Virus record (IMG/VR): IMGVR_UViG_3300030406_003438
Span: 1-20,890 of that record
Source of the DNA: a virus
Direction: 5' to 3' (one strand)
DNA length: 20,890 bases
Below the pieces are notes generated by a model. It had not been told where the DNA came from. It saw only the letters and a list, made by a program, of their open reading frames with translations, and made no database searches. This document shows positions 7,995-15,686 of this stretch, piece after piece; the stretch's first letter is position 1; every line of letters begins with the position of its first letter. Position numbers and translations under genes: made by a program.

Positions 7995-8080
7995 TACTTC
8001 TTACCTTTTTTTATTTTTTTCTTTTTCTTTTTATTACCCATTTTGTCTTTTGTTTTTTTATGACCAGTATGATAAGGCAT
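7994..8080 (-). CDS. Poly-lysine 28-aa mini-protein
   Basis: The ATG at 8080 has a strong SD, GGAGAAACAC, directly before it, and is the first start after the capsid terminator. The product begins MPYHTGHKKTKDKMGN, then has six consecutive lysines and ends IKKGKK; half of all residues are Lys. MPYHTG followed by a lysine tail is a form I remember from other marine phages. The coding strand carries long A runs that could favour ribosome or polymerase slippage. Function unknown. Confidence 0.6.
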   Translation of the reverse strand: MPYHTGHKKTKDKMGNKKKKKKIKKGKK

Positions 8081-8098
8081 GTGTTTCTCCTGATTGGG

Positions 8099-8120
8099 GA
8101 AAAGGGGGCAAAGCCCCCTA
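8099..8120 (-). terminator. Intrinsic terminator after the major capsid gene
   Basis: In the minus transcript AGGGGGC, UUU and GCCCCCU form a perfect 7-bp GC-rich hairpin with a three-base loop, followed by a U run (the plus-strand A run at 8100-8103). It lies 14 bases past the capsid stop and about 20 bases before the SD of the 28-aa gene. It would lower expression of the downstream genes relative to capsid unless read through. Confidence 0.8.
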
Positions 8121-8133
8121 GTCCGTGTTACAT

Positions 8134-9114
8134 TTAAGCAGTAATTGCGTAAATTGCACCATTTGACTCTTCGGCTCGCGCTTCTAATGAGTAGTAGCAC
8201 TGAAGCAGTTTTTGCTCTGCTGAAGTTTGTGTTGCGATGTCAGTGGTGTGTATTTTTTGACCGCCTGCAATACCGAGACCCCAAGCTGTCATATTGACCA
8301 AGTAAATAGTATTAGCTGGCATGTGCTTGTTAGGTACAACAGCAACAGGGCCAAACTGAGATACATAAACTGCAACCCGACCATAAATTTCACCAGTTGA
8401 TGGATCAGAGTTTACGTTGTCAGCCATACCGTCTACTTCTGATCTTACCTTAGCTACTACAGCTGCACTTGCCATAAGTTTCAAATCAGTAAAATCGCCA
8501 GAGTTTGACCAAACACCGTCAAGAACACCGTCAAGAATAGCAGTAGTCAAAGTTCGATTTGTGCCAGGCACAGGGCCAGTTGAGCCAGTAGAGGCAGAGT
8601 TAGCTGCGCCTGAGCCACCGCCAACTGATTGGTTAGCTAAAATCCAAGATGGGAAACTAGCTGATCGACCAGCAGTAGAAGCTGTTCCTGCACGTTTTTC
8701 TGTATGCAAACTAAGAGTCTGCATTTCAACGTCCATTTGTAACTCTTTGCCAATTTTAACTAACTGGTAAGCCATCTCTTTGCCAGGAATACCTGCTTTG
8801 TCAAAAAACTCAGCTTTTTGAGTAACAATCACAGATTTTTGTGCAATCTGTACGTTGTTAGTTTTGCGAGTACGAGTATCTACTGTTGCAGTGATACTTG
8901 CAGGTGCTTCAACATTTTCGTTGTTGTTTATTGCAGTAGCAAAACTATCAGTCAACCATTCGTGGTTGTCATTAGTTACTGCGCTAGTTGCAATGCCTGA
9001 TGTAAATGGTGTTTGAAAAGGAGATACGTTAAAGATAACATCACCTAAATCTTCACGTATATTGTTTGCATCGCCAAGTGCTTTGGCAGATACAGCGTTT
9101 GAAATTGTAGCCAT
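8134..9114 (-). CDS. Major capsid protein, SU10/DUF5309 type HK97 fold (326 aa)
   Basis: The N-terminal part (EDLGDVIFNVSPFQTPFTSG, then NDNHEWLTDSFATA) is the typical start of the DUF5309/SU10 major capsid family: an N-arm, then the H-W/E-W-x-x-D motif before the E-loop. TRKTNNVQIAQKSVIVTQKA follows as the start of the spine-helix region, and the C-terminal A- and P-domain strands include YGRVAVYVSQFGPVAVVPNK. Length fits. The neighbours (scaffold immediately upstream, portal and terminase before that) support the call. A short AGG serves as SD for the ATG at 9114. A terminator directly follows, consistent with high, separately tuned expression. No fused protease is visible. Confidence 0.88.
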   Translation of the reverse strand: MATISNAVSAKALGDANNIREDLGDVIFNVSPFQTPFTSGIATSAVTNDNHEWLTDSFATAINNNENVEAPASITATVDTRTRKTNNVQIAQKSVIVTQKAEFFDKAGIPGKEMAYQLVKIGKELQMDVEMQTLSLHTEKRAGTASTAGRSASFPSWILANQSVGGGSGAANSASTGSTGPVPGTNRTLTTAILDGVLDGVWSNSGDFTDLKLMASAAVVAKVRSEVDGMADNVNSDPSTGEIYGRVAVYVSQFGPVAVVPNKHMPANTIYLVNMTAWGLGIAGGQKIHTTDIATQTSAEQKLLQCYYSLEARAEESNGAIYAITA

Positions 9115-9124
9115 GATAATTTAC

Positions 9125-10165
9125 CTATTTAAAAGAATTAAGAATCAAATCTACAGCAGCCTTCTGACTAATAGAGCCATCTTTGTTGAAAGATTTAGCT
9201 CGTTGTTCTTTAGCAGCCGCAGCCTGTTTTTGCGCTCGACTCTTAGACGCTCCTTTTCTTATCACAGTTTTAGAAGCAGCTTTCTTTTTAGGTTCTTTAG
9301 TTTTAGAAACTTGTTTCTGTGCACTATTAGCCATAGCAGCATCATGTAGCACTTTCAAAGCCATTGCATCATTCACATTAGCTAAAGTCTCAGGGCTACC
9401 CCCAATACTTTGCCAATACTCATTCATAACACTGACCTTTTCTTGAGCTATGGTCTCATCTGCAAAACCTGGCTCAAGCTGTACTAGCAGTTGCGCTTGC
9501 TCATTAGTATAAGCTTGTAGCTTTTCCTGTTGCTGCTGTTGGTACTGAGCAGTTACATTTTTTGCTACTTCGTCAATTTCACTTTGTTTCTGTTCGTAAA
9601 GAACCCTAGCTTCTAAAGCCTGTTCATAAGCTAAAGGATCTGATTCTTTCAAAGCTATTAACTCTTGAGTCGTATGGGTTGGCCTCTGACCGTATACCAT
9701 AGCTTGAGCAACCTCCAGCATTTCTGCTGCTTTTTGTAAAGATTGATCACGCTCTGACTCAAATGCTTTTCGCTCTTCAGACAATGCCTGTGTCTTGCGC
9801 GTATAATCGCCTTGCATCAATATGCCACTTTTTATCTTGTCAATGTCATCGAGACCATTTTCATTCAAGAATTGTTTGGCAGAAACTAAATATTCATACT
9901 CCGTATCATCAAGCTCGATGTCGCTAATAGGTTCAGCTTCATCACTTTCCGATGCTTCAATGTCATCAGTTTGATCAGGCTCTTCACCCACTCCGTCAAA
10001 ATTATCATTATCTTCAATGATTTCTGACTCGGTTTCGTCAACAGAATCTGTCTCAACTTGCCCTACTTCTGTAGGATTGATCATTCCCAATACTGCCTCA
10101 ACACCAGCAGCTTCTGTTATTGGGTCTTTAGGTGAGAACTCCATAGGTTTATTCTCAATACTCAT
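9125..10165 (-). CDS. Capsid scaffolding protein (346 aa)
   Basis: The layout is classic for scaffolds: a very acidic, low-complexity N-terminal third (residues about 35-90, rich in Asp/Glu/Ser), a central Gln/Glu-rich coiled coil (about 125-230, including a QQQQQEKLQ stretch), and a Lys/Arg/Ala-rich C-terminal tail (KEPKKKAASK, RKGASKSRAQKQ) that would contact the capsid shell. The family has little sequence conservation, so the call rests on composition and position between portal and capsid. AGGA lies eight bases before the ATG at 10165. It should drive procapsid assembly and leave or be degraded before DNA packaging. Confidence 0.8.
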   Translation of the reverse strand: MSIENKPMEFSPKDPITEAAGVEAVLGMINPTEVGQVETDSVDETESEIIEDNDNFDGVGEEPDQTDDIEASESDEAEPISDIELDDTEYEYLVSAKQFLNENGLDDIDKIKSGILMQGDYTRKTQALSEERKAFESERDQSLQKAAEMLEVAQAMVYGQRPTHTTQELIALKESDPLAYEQALEARVLYEQKQSEIDEVAKNVTAQYQQQQQEKLQAYTNEQAQLLVQLEPGFADETIAQEKVSVMNEYWQSIGGSPETLANVNDAMALKVLHDAAMANSAQKQVSKTKEPKKKAASKTVIRKGASKSRAQKQAAAAKEQRAKSFNKDGSISQKAAVDLILNSFK

Positions 10166-10197
10166 TTAAATATCCTTTAGGGTCGCTATGCGTTATC

Positions 10198-10410
10198 CTA
10201 GTTAGTGATAATTTTTGGTTTCTTTTGTTGCATATCAAGGTATTGCTGAAAAGTTGGTGCATTAAACAACTCTTCAGAAAAACCGTTGATTTCTTCTAAC
10301 GTCAGCTTAGTATAAGCTACGCCACGCATCCAGTTAATTAAATCATCAGATACGATATAATATTGTTTATCCTCGGAGTTTTTTTCCGAGGGTTTCTCTT
10401 TGATTTGCAT
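10198..10410 (-). CDS. Small hypothetical protein between portal and scaffold (70 aa)
   Basis: The ATG at 10410 is preceded by GGAG at a good distance. The protein begins MQIKEKPSEKNSEDKQYYIV and is mostly helical afterwards (LINWMRGVAYTKLTLEEING, then FQQYLDMQQKK). It has no membrane segment or recognisable domain. It overlaps the end of the 94-aa gene by 44 bases in another frame. The clear SD and its tight fit in the operon support coding. Function unknown. Confidence 0.6.
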   Translation of the reverse strand: MQIKEKPSEKNSEDKQYYIVSDDLINWMRGVAYTKLTLEEINGFSEELFNAPTFQQYLDMQQKKPKIITN

Positions 10411-10651
10411 ACCACTCCAAGTTCTCTCTAAGTGCCTTAACTACTTTTACCTCTCTCCAAAGCGCCTCACCCTGTTCAGGTGTTTGAACTCCAGAAAAAG
10501 CCCTGTACAAATTTTCTTCTATTTCTTGAAAAATATATTGAACAGACTCATCTTCTATTAATCTTGCTGCTCCACATGCTACTCTATATTTTTCATCTAC
10601 CTCAGATTTTTCACTTTCTAAGCTAGTTACCAATCTTAACTGGTCGCTCAC
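10367..10651 (-). CDS. Helical small phage protein (94 aa), function unknown
   Basis: The start is a GTG at 10651 with GGAGG seven bases upstream, inside the 3' end of the portal gene. The protein is all helical: LIEDESVQYIFQEIEENLYR, then SGVQTPEQGEALWREVKVVK and LRENLEWYANQRET. This pattern (a first amphipathic helix, a Q/R-E-x-LW turn, then a second helix ending near a short Gly/Lys tail) matches small proteins I remember between portal and scaffold genes in other phages. Their function is not known to me. It may help head assembly, by context. Confidence 0.66.
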   Translation of the reverse strand: MSDQLRLVTSLESEKSEVDEKYRVACGAARLIEDESVQYIFQEIEENLYRAFSGVQTPEQGEALWREVKVVKALRENLEWYANQRETLGKKLRG

Positions 10652-12566
10652 TTCTTGCCTCCAAATTCAATTCAGCTATCTTGAATTCATTTTCATCTTC
10701 ATGCTCTTTAACTTTCAGTAAGAACTCTTGTTCTTTTATTGCAAGTTCAGCTTTTTCTATTTCAAGTTTTTCTCGCTCTAATTGAATCTGTGCTATTACT
10801 GCCTGCTCTTGTACGCTAGGCTCCTGCGGTTGAGGTTGGCCTGTAAACTCCATAGGAGGTTGCGTAAAGTATCTTCCGTTAGCGCTTTTATCATACAGTC
10901 TTACCATATCTTCTTGCAACTGTACAATCTGCTGTGGTGTAACGGTAATTCCCATGCCTCCAGCACTTATCATAGCCTGTTGTGCCGCCATAGTTTGTTG
11001 CATGTGAAACAACTGCTCAGTTTTTGATCCATTACCCAAACCAACTAAGACTGTAACATCATTTCTAGCCTTCCAGTCTCTAGGGTCAACTTCTACGAAT
11101 CGATTGTCTAATCTGAATATTTTACGATCATCTGCAAAAGCTATTTCTAATTCATAGATGCCCATAAATACTTTGCGTAAAAATTCACCAAACTCTCTAG
11201 CTATCAAGCGAACTCTTGCTTGACGCTTAGAAAGAACCTGACTTACTGCACCTGCGGCAGTATTACCATGTAAGATGTCAGGGCTGATAGAGTTATCGGT
11301 CGATCCTACATTTTGCTCTAACATCTGATCAGCAATACCCATCATGTTGTATGTGTGCTGACCAAAAGCAGGTTGCTGTGGAAATGAAATAGCGTTTGGA
11401 TGTTTAACAATGTAAGGTGCGCCAGGCTTACTGCTCATCACAGAATCTAGGTCAACTTGGCCTTCTACCACTACAGGACGTCCATTGTTTAAATTGTACT
11501 GGTTGTCTAGTTGGTTTCTCCACAACTGACTTTTTACTTTCTGTAAAGGCGCTGCGGCATCAGCAGGACACAAACCTGTGAGCTTGTGAGGCATCCTAAT
11601 CGGTGTCCATATTTCAAAAGGTATTTCATCTACCTCTTCAACATTAAGTATGACATTACCAATACGGCAAACTTTAATCAACTCATCATGATTATCTTCA
11701 TTACGATCATATCGCATATATATTTCATGCAAATCATATCTAGGAGTTACATATATATTATCTCCGCTGTCATACCCTACATTGTCAAATTCTCTTGCCA
11801 TTCTTTCTGGCGAATCATATTCGTCATGTCCAGAGCTAGTAACTGCCTTATCAATATCTTTTTCGGCAAAACCCATATCTAAAAGATCGCTTTTTGTAAC
11901 TAAATCCCTTTGTCTTACATACCTAGCTTCTTTTATGTGAACAGCATTTTCATCGATAGCAAAATTTTCAGGAGCTATTACCTCTACTTTTGTTTCACTA
12001 TTTTGTTTGGTTCTAATCAACTTACCGTTGTAATATAGAAATCCTGTATCTTCTTCGAGAATTTCTTCAAACTCTACCATCTCAACTTCAGGATCTGCCA
12101 TCAATACTGCAAAAGCATCTTGTGACACATTTTCAAACGTATGGTTTGTCTTTGTATCTTCCATGTGCCGCCAGCGTTTAATTACACCTTGGCGCTGTAA
12201 CAAACCATCCATGAGCGAATCAAGAATGACACTAAACCCATCGTTTTGTCTGTAAAATACATATCTTATGTAGTCTGTAGCTTGTTGTGCGCCTAACACA
12301 TCTTCTGGGCCTTCTGGCTCAAACCTTACTGTCTCATCATCTGCAATGAAAAGTTCAGCAACATCAGCCTTTATGTTTTCTACAGTCTGATAGACTTCTC
12401 TAGTGACTATTTTAGAATAGCCATCACGCTCATTACCGTAGGGTTCGCCTAAGTAAAAGTCTATGAGGTCTGCTCTAGTTTGAGCAGCATCACTATCCAT
12501 ATGATCAGAAACATTATCTTCGTAAGCATTTATAACTGTATTGAGGTCTTTATTCGAAACTGCCAT
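10623..12566 (-). CDS. Portal protein, P22-like (647 aa)
   Basis: The protein starts at a TAATG junction with TerL. Features of P22-type portals are visible: helical N-terminus with AQTRADLIDFYLGEPYGNER, a core with DSLMDGLLQRQGVIKRWRHM, the PHKLTGLCPADAAAPLQKVK and SQLWRNQLDNQYNLNNGRPV region, and VEVDPRDWKARNDVTVLVGL near the crown junction. The C-terminal 80 residues form a Glu/Lys/Gln-rich coiled coil that fits the barrel or crown. Twelve copies would form the DNA channel that binds TerL from outside and the adaptor below. Length is near the family norm. No frameshift or missing block is evident. Confidence 0.9.
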   Translation of the reverse strand: MAVSNKDLNTVINAYEDNVSDHMDSDAAQTRADLIDFYLGEPYGNERDGYSKIVTREVYQTVENIKADVAELFIADDETVRFEPEGPEDVLGAQQATDYIRYVFYRQNDGFSVILDSLMDGLLQRQGVIKRWRHMEDTKTNHTFENVSQDAFAVLMADPEVEMVEFEEILEEDTGFLYYNGKLIRTKQNSETKVEVIAPENFAIDENAVHIKEARYVRQRDLVTKSDLLDMGFAEKDIDKAVTSSGHDEYDSPERMAREFDNVGYDSGDNIYVTPRYDLHEIYMRYDRNEDNHDELIKVCRIGNVILNVEEVDEIPFEIWTPIRMPHKLTGLCPADAAAPLQKVKSQLWRNQLDNQYNLNNGRPVVVEGQVDLDSVMSSKPGAPYIVKHPNAISFPQQPAFGQHTYNMMGIADQMLEQNVGSTDNSISPDILHGNTAAGAVSQVLSKRQARVRLIAREFGEFLRKVFMGIYELEIAFADDRKIFRLDNRFVEVDPRDWKARNDVTVLVGLGNGSKTEQLFHMQQTMAAQQAMISAGGMGITVTPQQIVQLQEDMVRLYDKSANGRYFTQPPMEFTGQPQPQEPSVQEQAVIAQIQLEREKLEIEKAELAIKEQEFLLKVKEHEDENEFKIAELNLEARSERPVKIGN

Positions 12567-14026
12567 TATATTATCCAGTCATGTGTAGTTCTTTCTTTGC
12601 GTTCCCAAGGTCTGAGAAACTGCTTTTCATTAGATGCTTGAGCAAACCTCTGGCTTTGAAAAGCATATCGAGTTGCTGACATCAAATCATCTTCCTTGTC
12701 TACAATCTTGCCATTATCACCAAAGTGATAAGTTCCGTACTCTTGTTGCCACATATGACAACTTCTAAAGACTTTAAACAAACCTTTCTGCATTGCTCTA
12801 GTCATTGCAGTAATACCAGCAGATATTTTTATATCACCCTTTGTCTGAGATATATCAGGTGGGTTTGTAAAATGCTCTGGTAAAAAGTTTGCTCCTTCTT
12901 GTCTATACTGCTCTGCCATAGAGCTACCACCATCAAATGTTCTATTCCCATCGTGCGGCCAAGCTATGGGCGGCTGGTGTTCTCTTGCTCTGAGCGCTAT
13001 GCAATGCTCTACTGCGGTCTGTCGAGACTCTCTGTACTCGTCAGTCACATAAAATGCACCGCTTTCTGGATTTATAGCACCCCATACAATCGCTGTAGGG
13101 TGATCAAATCCAAAGTCAATACCACAAATCCTAGGCCAACTTGCTGGTATGTCAAAATCTTCTATCACAATCTTTTCAAGAGAAAAAGGAAAAACCATAC
13201 CGCGTCCAAATACAGGTTGTCCTTTTGTTCGCATTTCTCTTTCATTCGGAAGATACTGAGCCAGTATCTGATCTTTAGTATCTTCATCAAGATGAGGCGC
13301 TTCATCCCACCCTGCTTGTATTAAAAACTGTCCTTTCTTCCTATCAGTCATAAACTGATTAATAACAGGTGTCATCCCACTTTCAGGGGTAAAGGTCATC
13401 ATTACAAAACCCCTTTTATCCAATGTCCTAGTCAGGCACTGAGTGTATATGTTCTGTGCTGGTTGCTCATCTAGCCATACCCAGTCTAATGATGAACCCA
13501 TAAACTTTTCTTCGCCCATCTCATAGGACTTAAAAGCTAAAACAGATTCACCTGTTACAACGCCAAAAGGATTATGATGTTTTACCACTATGCTTTCTAC
13601 TGCATTTGGAATCTGTGGCTTTCTTACAACATCAACAATACAGTCTTTTGGTATTGCTCCAGAGCCCCTAAGGTTCATATTTACAGGATCACCTAAAAGC
13701 TCTTTTTGTAAAATATCTCTTGTTGTTACTGTACTAGCACCTGCTGCCCATGCAGTAATAGGTCTAGAAAATCTTTTTCCCTTCCACCAATCAGGATATC
13801 TTCCTGTCAGATGACAAGCTGTAATCCTAGCTCCTGTGTAGGTTTTACCTACCCTGTTACCTGCCATCGCTAGGCATTGATTGTTTTCAAGCGTAGCATT
13901 AGCAAGTATTTCTTGCCATCCATACGGTTTCCAATTGAATAGTTGGTTGTACCGTTTTCTTTCTTCTTTTTCTTGCATTAAAGCAAGAAGCTTTTGCTTT
14001 TCAGCCTTGCTTAAGTTTTGAGACAT
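12566..14026 (-). CDS. terL: Terminase large subunit (about 486 aa)
   Basis: Motor ATPase and nuclease of DNA packaging. Walker A is MAGNRVGKT near residues 54-62; the Walker B/catalytic glutamate is LDWVWLDEQ near 180-188. The nuclease domain shows GIDFGFDHPTAIVWG with the first metal-binding Asp near 300, and EDDLMSATRYAF near the C-terminus with the last acidic residues. The N-terminal KPYGWQEILAN resembles the adenine-binding region. I chose the ATG at 14026, which overlaps the TerS end; a TTG at 14041 gives five more residues, and neither has a strong SD, so coupling with TerS is likely. The portal starts in its stop codon. Full length, with no missing motif. Confidence 0.93.
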   Translation of the reverse strand: MSQNLSKAEKQKLLALMQEKEERKRYNQLFNWKPYGWQEILANATLENNQCLAMAGNRVGKTYTGARITACHLTGRYPDWWKGKRFSRPITAWAAGASTVTTRDILQKELLGDPVNMNLRGSGAIPKDCIVDVVRKPQIPNAVESIVVKHHNPFGVVTGESVLAFKSYEMGEEKFMGSSLDWVWLDEQPAQNIYTQCLTRTLDKRGFVMMTFTPESGMTPVINQFMTDRKKGQFLIQAGWDEAPHLDEDTKDQILAQYLPNEREMRTKGQPVFGRGMVFPFSLEKIVIEDFDIPASWPRICGIDFGFDHPTAIVWGAINPESGAFYVTDEYRESRQTAVEHCIALRAREHQPPIAWPHDGNRTFDGGSSMAEQYRQEGANFLPEHFTNPPDISQTKGDIKISAGITAMTRAMQKGLFKVFRSCHMWQQEYGTYHFGDNGKIVDKEDDLMSATRYAFQSQRFAQASNEKQFLRPWERKERTTHDWII

Positions 14027-14450
14027 TAGTAGATGATTCAATCAGAGTTGATAGTTGTTCATCGAGTTCTGCATCAGACAAGTCAGATACAGTCTGTTTA
14101 AGATTAACTTCTTTGGGTTTATCGTGTCCTGTGCGATGAAGTACGTCTTGAGCTGCTTTGAGGCGTATTTCAGGACGTATCTCAGGATCCACCATAATGT
14201 TTTCTATAATCTTGGTCGCTAAAGTAGCAACTTGGTTGTCATCAACCAATTCATCTCTTTTTTCTTTGATTATAGTTTTGAGTTCTCTGTATAAACGATG
14301 TGCATTACCATTGTCAGGCTTGTAACCTGCTAAAGTAAACGCATCAAGAACTGTCATTTTAGTAGGGTCTTTGCCTTCGTGATAACCACGAGCCATTAAG
14401 TCTACAAACTTAGACTGCATTGGGTTTAGTTTGCGCTTTCTTTTAATCAA
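14001..14450 (-). CDS. terS: Terminase small subunit (about 149 aa)
   Basis: It recognises packaging-site DNA and hands it to TerL. The N-terminal region has KLNPMQSKFVDLMARGY and VLDAFTLAGYKPDNGNAHRL, the helix-turn-helix form typical of small terminases (a K-L-x-P-x-Q-x-x-F-V opening and A-x-x-x-A-G-Y-x recognition helix). Helical oligomerisation segments (LATKIIENIMVDPEIRPEIR, then LKAAQDVLHRTGHD) follow, with a short acidic tail. The start is uncertain. TTG at 14450 is preceded by GGCGGTG, an SD-like site; the longer ATG frame from 14471 has none. Direct adjacency to TerL makes the call firm. Confidence 0.85.
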   Translation of the reverse strand: MIKRKRKLNPMQSKFVDLMARGYHEGKDPTKMTVLDAFTLAGYKPDNGNAHRLYRELKTIIKEKRDELVDDNQVATLATKIIENIMVDPEIRPEIRLKAAQDVLHRTGHDKPKEVNLKQTVSDLSDAELDEQLSTLIESSTNVSKLKQG

Positions 14451-14748
14451 AAAACACCGCCACGTTTTCATCAGTTGCGGATTTGTTTACTCTAAAAGTA
14501 GAGTCTCCAGCGCCTCTAGCAGTCACAACGCCTGTAGTTTCAGATCCTGCAACTATATCACCCACGTCAATATAATCAGTGCTTCCAACTCTTCTTATTT
14601 GAAGCGTAAGTGCTTCATTTGCACCCAATGCTGGTACAGTAAAGAAGGTTCGAGATGATCCAGTTGATAAAGTAAAATCCTCTCCATCGGCTTGAGCTGT
14701 TCCTGTCATAGCAGGGCTTCCGCCTGATTTATTATATGCTGTAGTCAT
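14443..14748 (-). CDS. Beta-rich small virion-type protein (101 aa), function unknown
   Basis: The ATG at 14748 has GAGGT upstream. The sequence is Gly/Thr/Ser-rich with alternating strands: FTLSTGSSRTFFTVPAL, LTLQIRRVGSTDYIDVGDIV, STFRVNKSATDENVAVFFD. This suggests a small beta-sandwich, like head decoration or fibre-tip proteins. It lies directly ahead of TerS, and I recall similar small proteins at this place in marine phages. Nothing shows binding or catalysis. The last bases overlap the TerS start. Confidence 0.62.
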   Translation of the reverse strand: MTTAYNKSGGSPAMTGTAQADGEDFTLSTGSSRTFFTVPALGANEALTLQIRRVGSTDYIDVGDIVAGSETTGVVTARGAGDSTFRVNKSATDENVAVFFD

Positions 14749-14758
14749 TGTTACCTCG

Positions 14759-15526
14759 TTAGTTAGTAATTATATCGTGTGAAATTATATCGCCTCTAGG
14801 GTCGATGTCAGCGAATGGATTGGGTTGGTTAGAAAATATTAACTGTATTTCTTGAAATCTTTTTGACGCACCTAAATCAGACTTATAAGCATATTCTTGA
14901 GTTTTATCGTCTGATAAGCTGCCTACGCATGAAGCTGATATTTTTCCAGTAGCATCAGTTGAGGTACTATGAGTACCAATTATTTCAAATAATGGGCTTG
15001 TTACACCTGACAGACTTGGTGCTGAACTACTTTGAAGATCAGAAAGAACTATACTAGCTACTGAGCAATTTGCAGCATTTGAATTGTATACTGAAAAATC
15101 ATATTCATCGCCAAAACCTGATGTAGCTGTTGCTGATTGAAAATATCCTTCAGATAATAACACTAAAAGTAGAGCATCTGCGCTTGATGTACTATCAAGT
15201 ATAGAATTTTGAGAGCAAGTAAGCGCTCCGCGGTTACTTACATCATAAACATTCACTTGCATTAATAGAGGATCAGTGCCTGTTGTTCTTCTGGTATTAA
15301 ATGTTGCTACAGAGCTTAAATTGTTACTGCCATCACTTAAAAGTATACTGGAGAAAGCTTTTCCAGTTGGAGAAGCTCGTAAAAAATTTGCAGTAACAAT
15401 AGTTTTGGTGCTTGCTGGTATGTTTATATGGGTCTGAATCTTATTATTGAGAGGAGAATAGGGAGAAGCCCCAAAGTCAAAAACTTTACTTTCATTTGTG
15501 CCTGTTAAAAAATCTGGACCTGCCAT
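14759..15526 (-). CDS. First gene of the late operon; Ser-rich beta protein (255 aa), unknown
   Basis: The ATG at 15526 has GAGGA eight bases upstream and is the first start behind the leader hairpins and promoter. The protein is rich in Ser, Thr, Asn and Gly with alternating strands (FDFGASPYSPLNNKIQTHIN, VTANFLRASPTGKAFSSILL, YSPL-type turns), like phage structural or adhesin proteins. It has no signal peptide and no membrane segment. Four cysteines are scattered. A virion decoration or fibre role is the most natural reading given its place ahead of packaging genes, but I do not recognise the family. Confidence 0.66.
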   Translation of the reverse strand: MAGPDFLTGTNESKVFDFGASPYSPLNNKIQTHINIPASTKTIVTANFLRASPTGKAFSSILLSDGSNNLSSVATFNTRRTTGTDPLLMQVNVYDVSNRGALTCSQNSILDSTSSADALLLVLLSEGYFQSATATSGFGDEYDFSVYNSNAANCSVASIVLSDLQSSSAPSLSGVTSPLFEIIGTHSTSTDATGKISASCVGSLSDDKTQEYAYKSDLGASKRFQEIQLIFSNQPNPFADIDPRGDIISHDIITN

Positions 15527-15549
15527 GTTTTATCCTCATAATATGTAAG

Positions 15550-15615
15550 GCCACCCCTTTTACCACTGAGGGAAGCAAAAAGGGCGGCATCAACCGAAGA
15601 GAGAAGGCGGCTGAT
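15550..15615 (-). promoter_or_regulatory. Late-transcript leader: two abutting stem-loops
   Basis: Read on the minus strand, AUCAGCCG (15615-15608) pairs with CGGUUGAU (15596-15589), giving 8 bp with one G-U. Then GCCGCCCUUUUU starts at the very next base (15588-15577) and pairs with AAAAGGGGUGGC (15561-15550), giving 12 bp with two G-U. The G-U pairs would be A-C mismatches on the plus strand, so the structure belongs to the minus RNA. The predicted +1 coincides with the first paired base. Possible roles are transcript protection or antitermination (put-like). Confidence 0.6.
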
Positions 15616-15621
15616 ACCTCA

Positions 15622-15651
15622 AGTATATGTCTTTTGAGAACACTATGTAAA
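15622..15651 (-). promoter_or_regulatory. Sigma70-like promoter of the late operon
   Basis: On the minus strand TTTACA (15651-15646) and TATACT (15627-15622) are separated by 18 bases; each matches consensus at five of six positions. Transcription would start near 15615, about 90 bases before the first late start codon. It is the only good minus promoter I see in the intergenic kilobase. Confidence 0.6.
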
Positions 15652-15686
15652 ATAATCTGCAAAAGAATAGCACAATAATAGAATTA

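Noticed and set aside
14027-14041. Five-residue N-terminal extension of TerL from a TTG
   Set aside because: It has no SD, and the ATG at 14026 gives an equally complete protein; kept only as an alternative.
15601-15625. Possible hammerhead ribozyme (CTGAT near a G-rich stem)
   Set aside because: The conserved CUGAUGA and GAAA boxes are not both present in the right arrangement.
15496-15678. 60-codon plus frame across the late promoter and leader
   Set aside because: It lies antisense to the late gene start, the promoter and the two leader hairpins, has no SD, and its composition is not protein-like.
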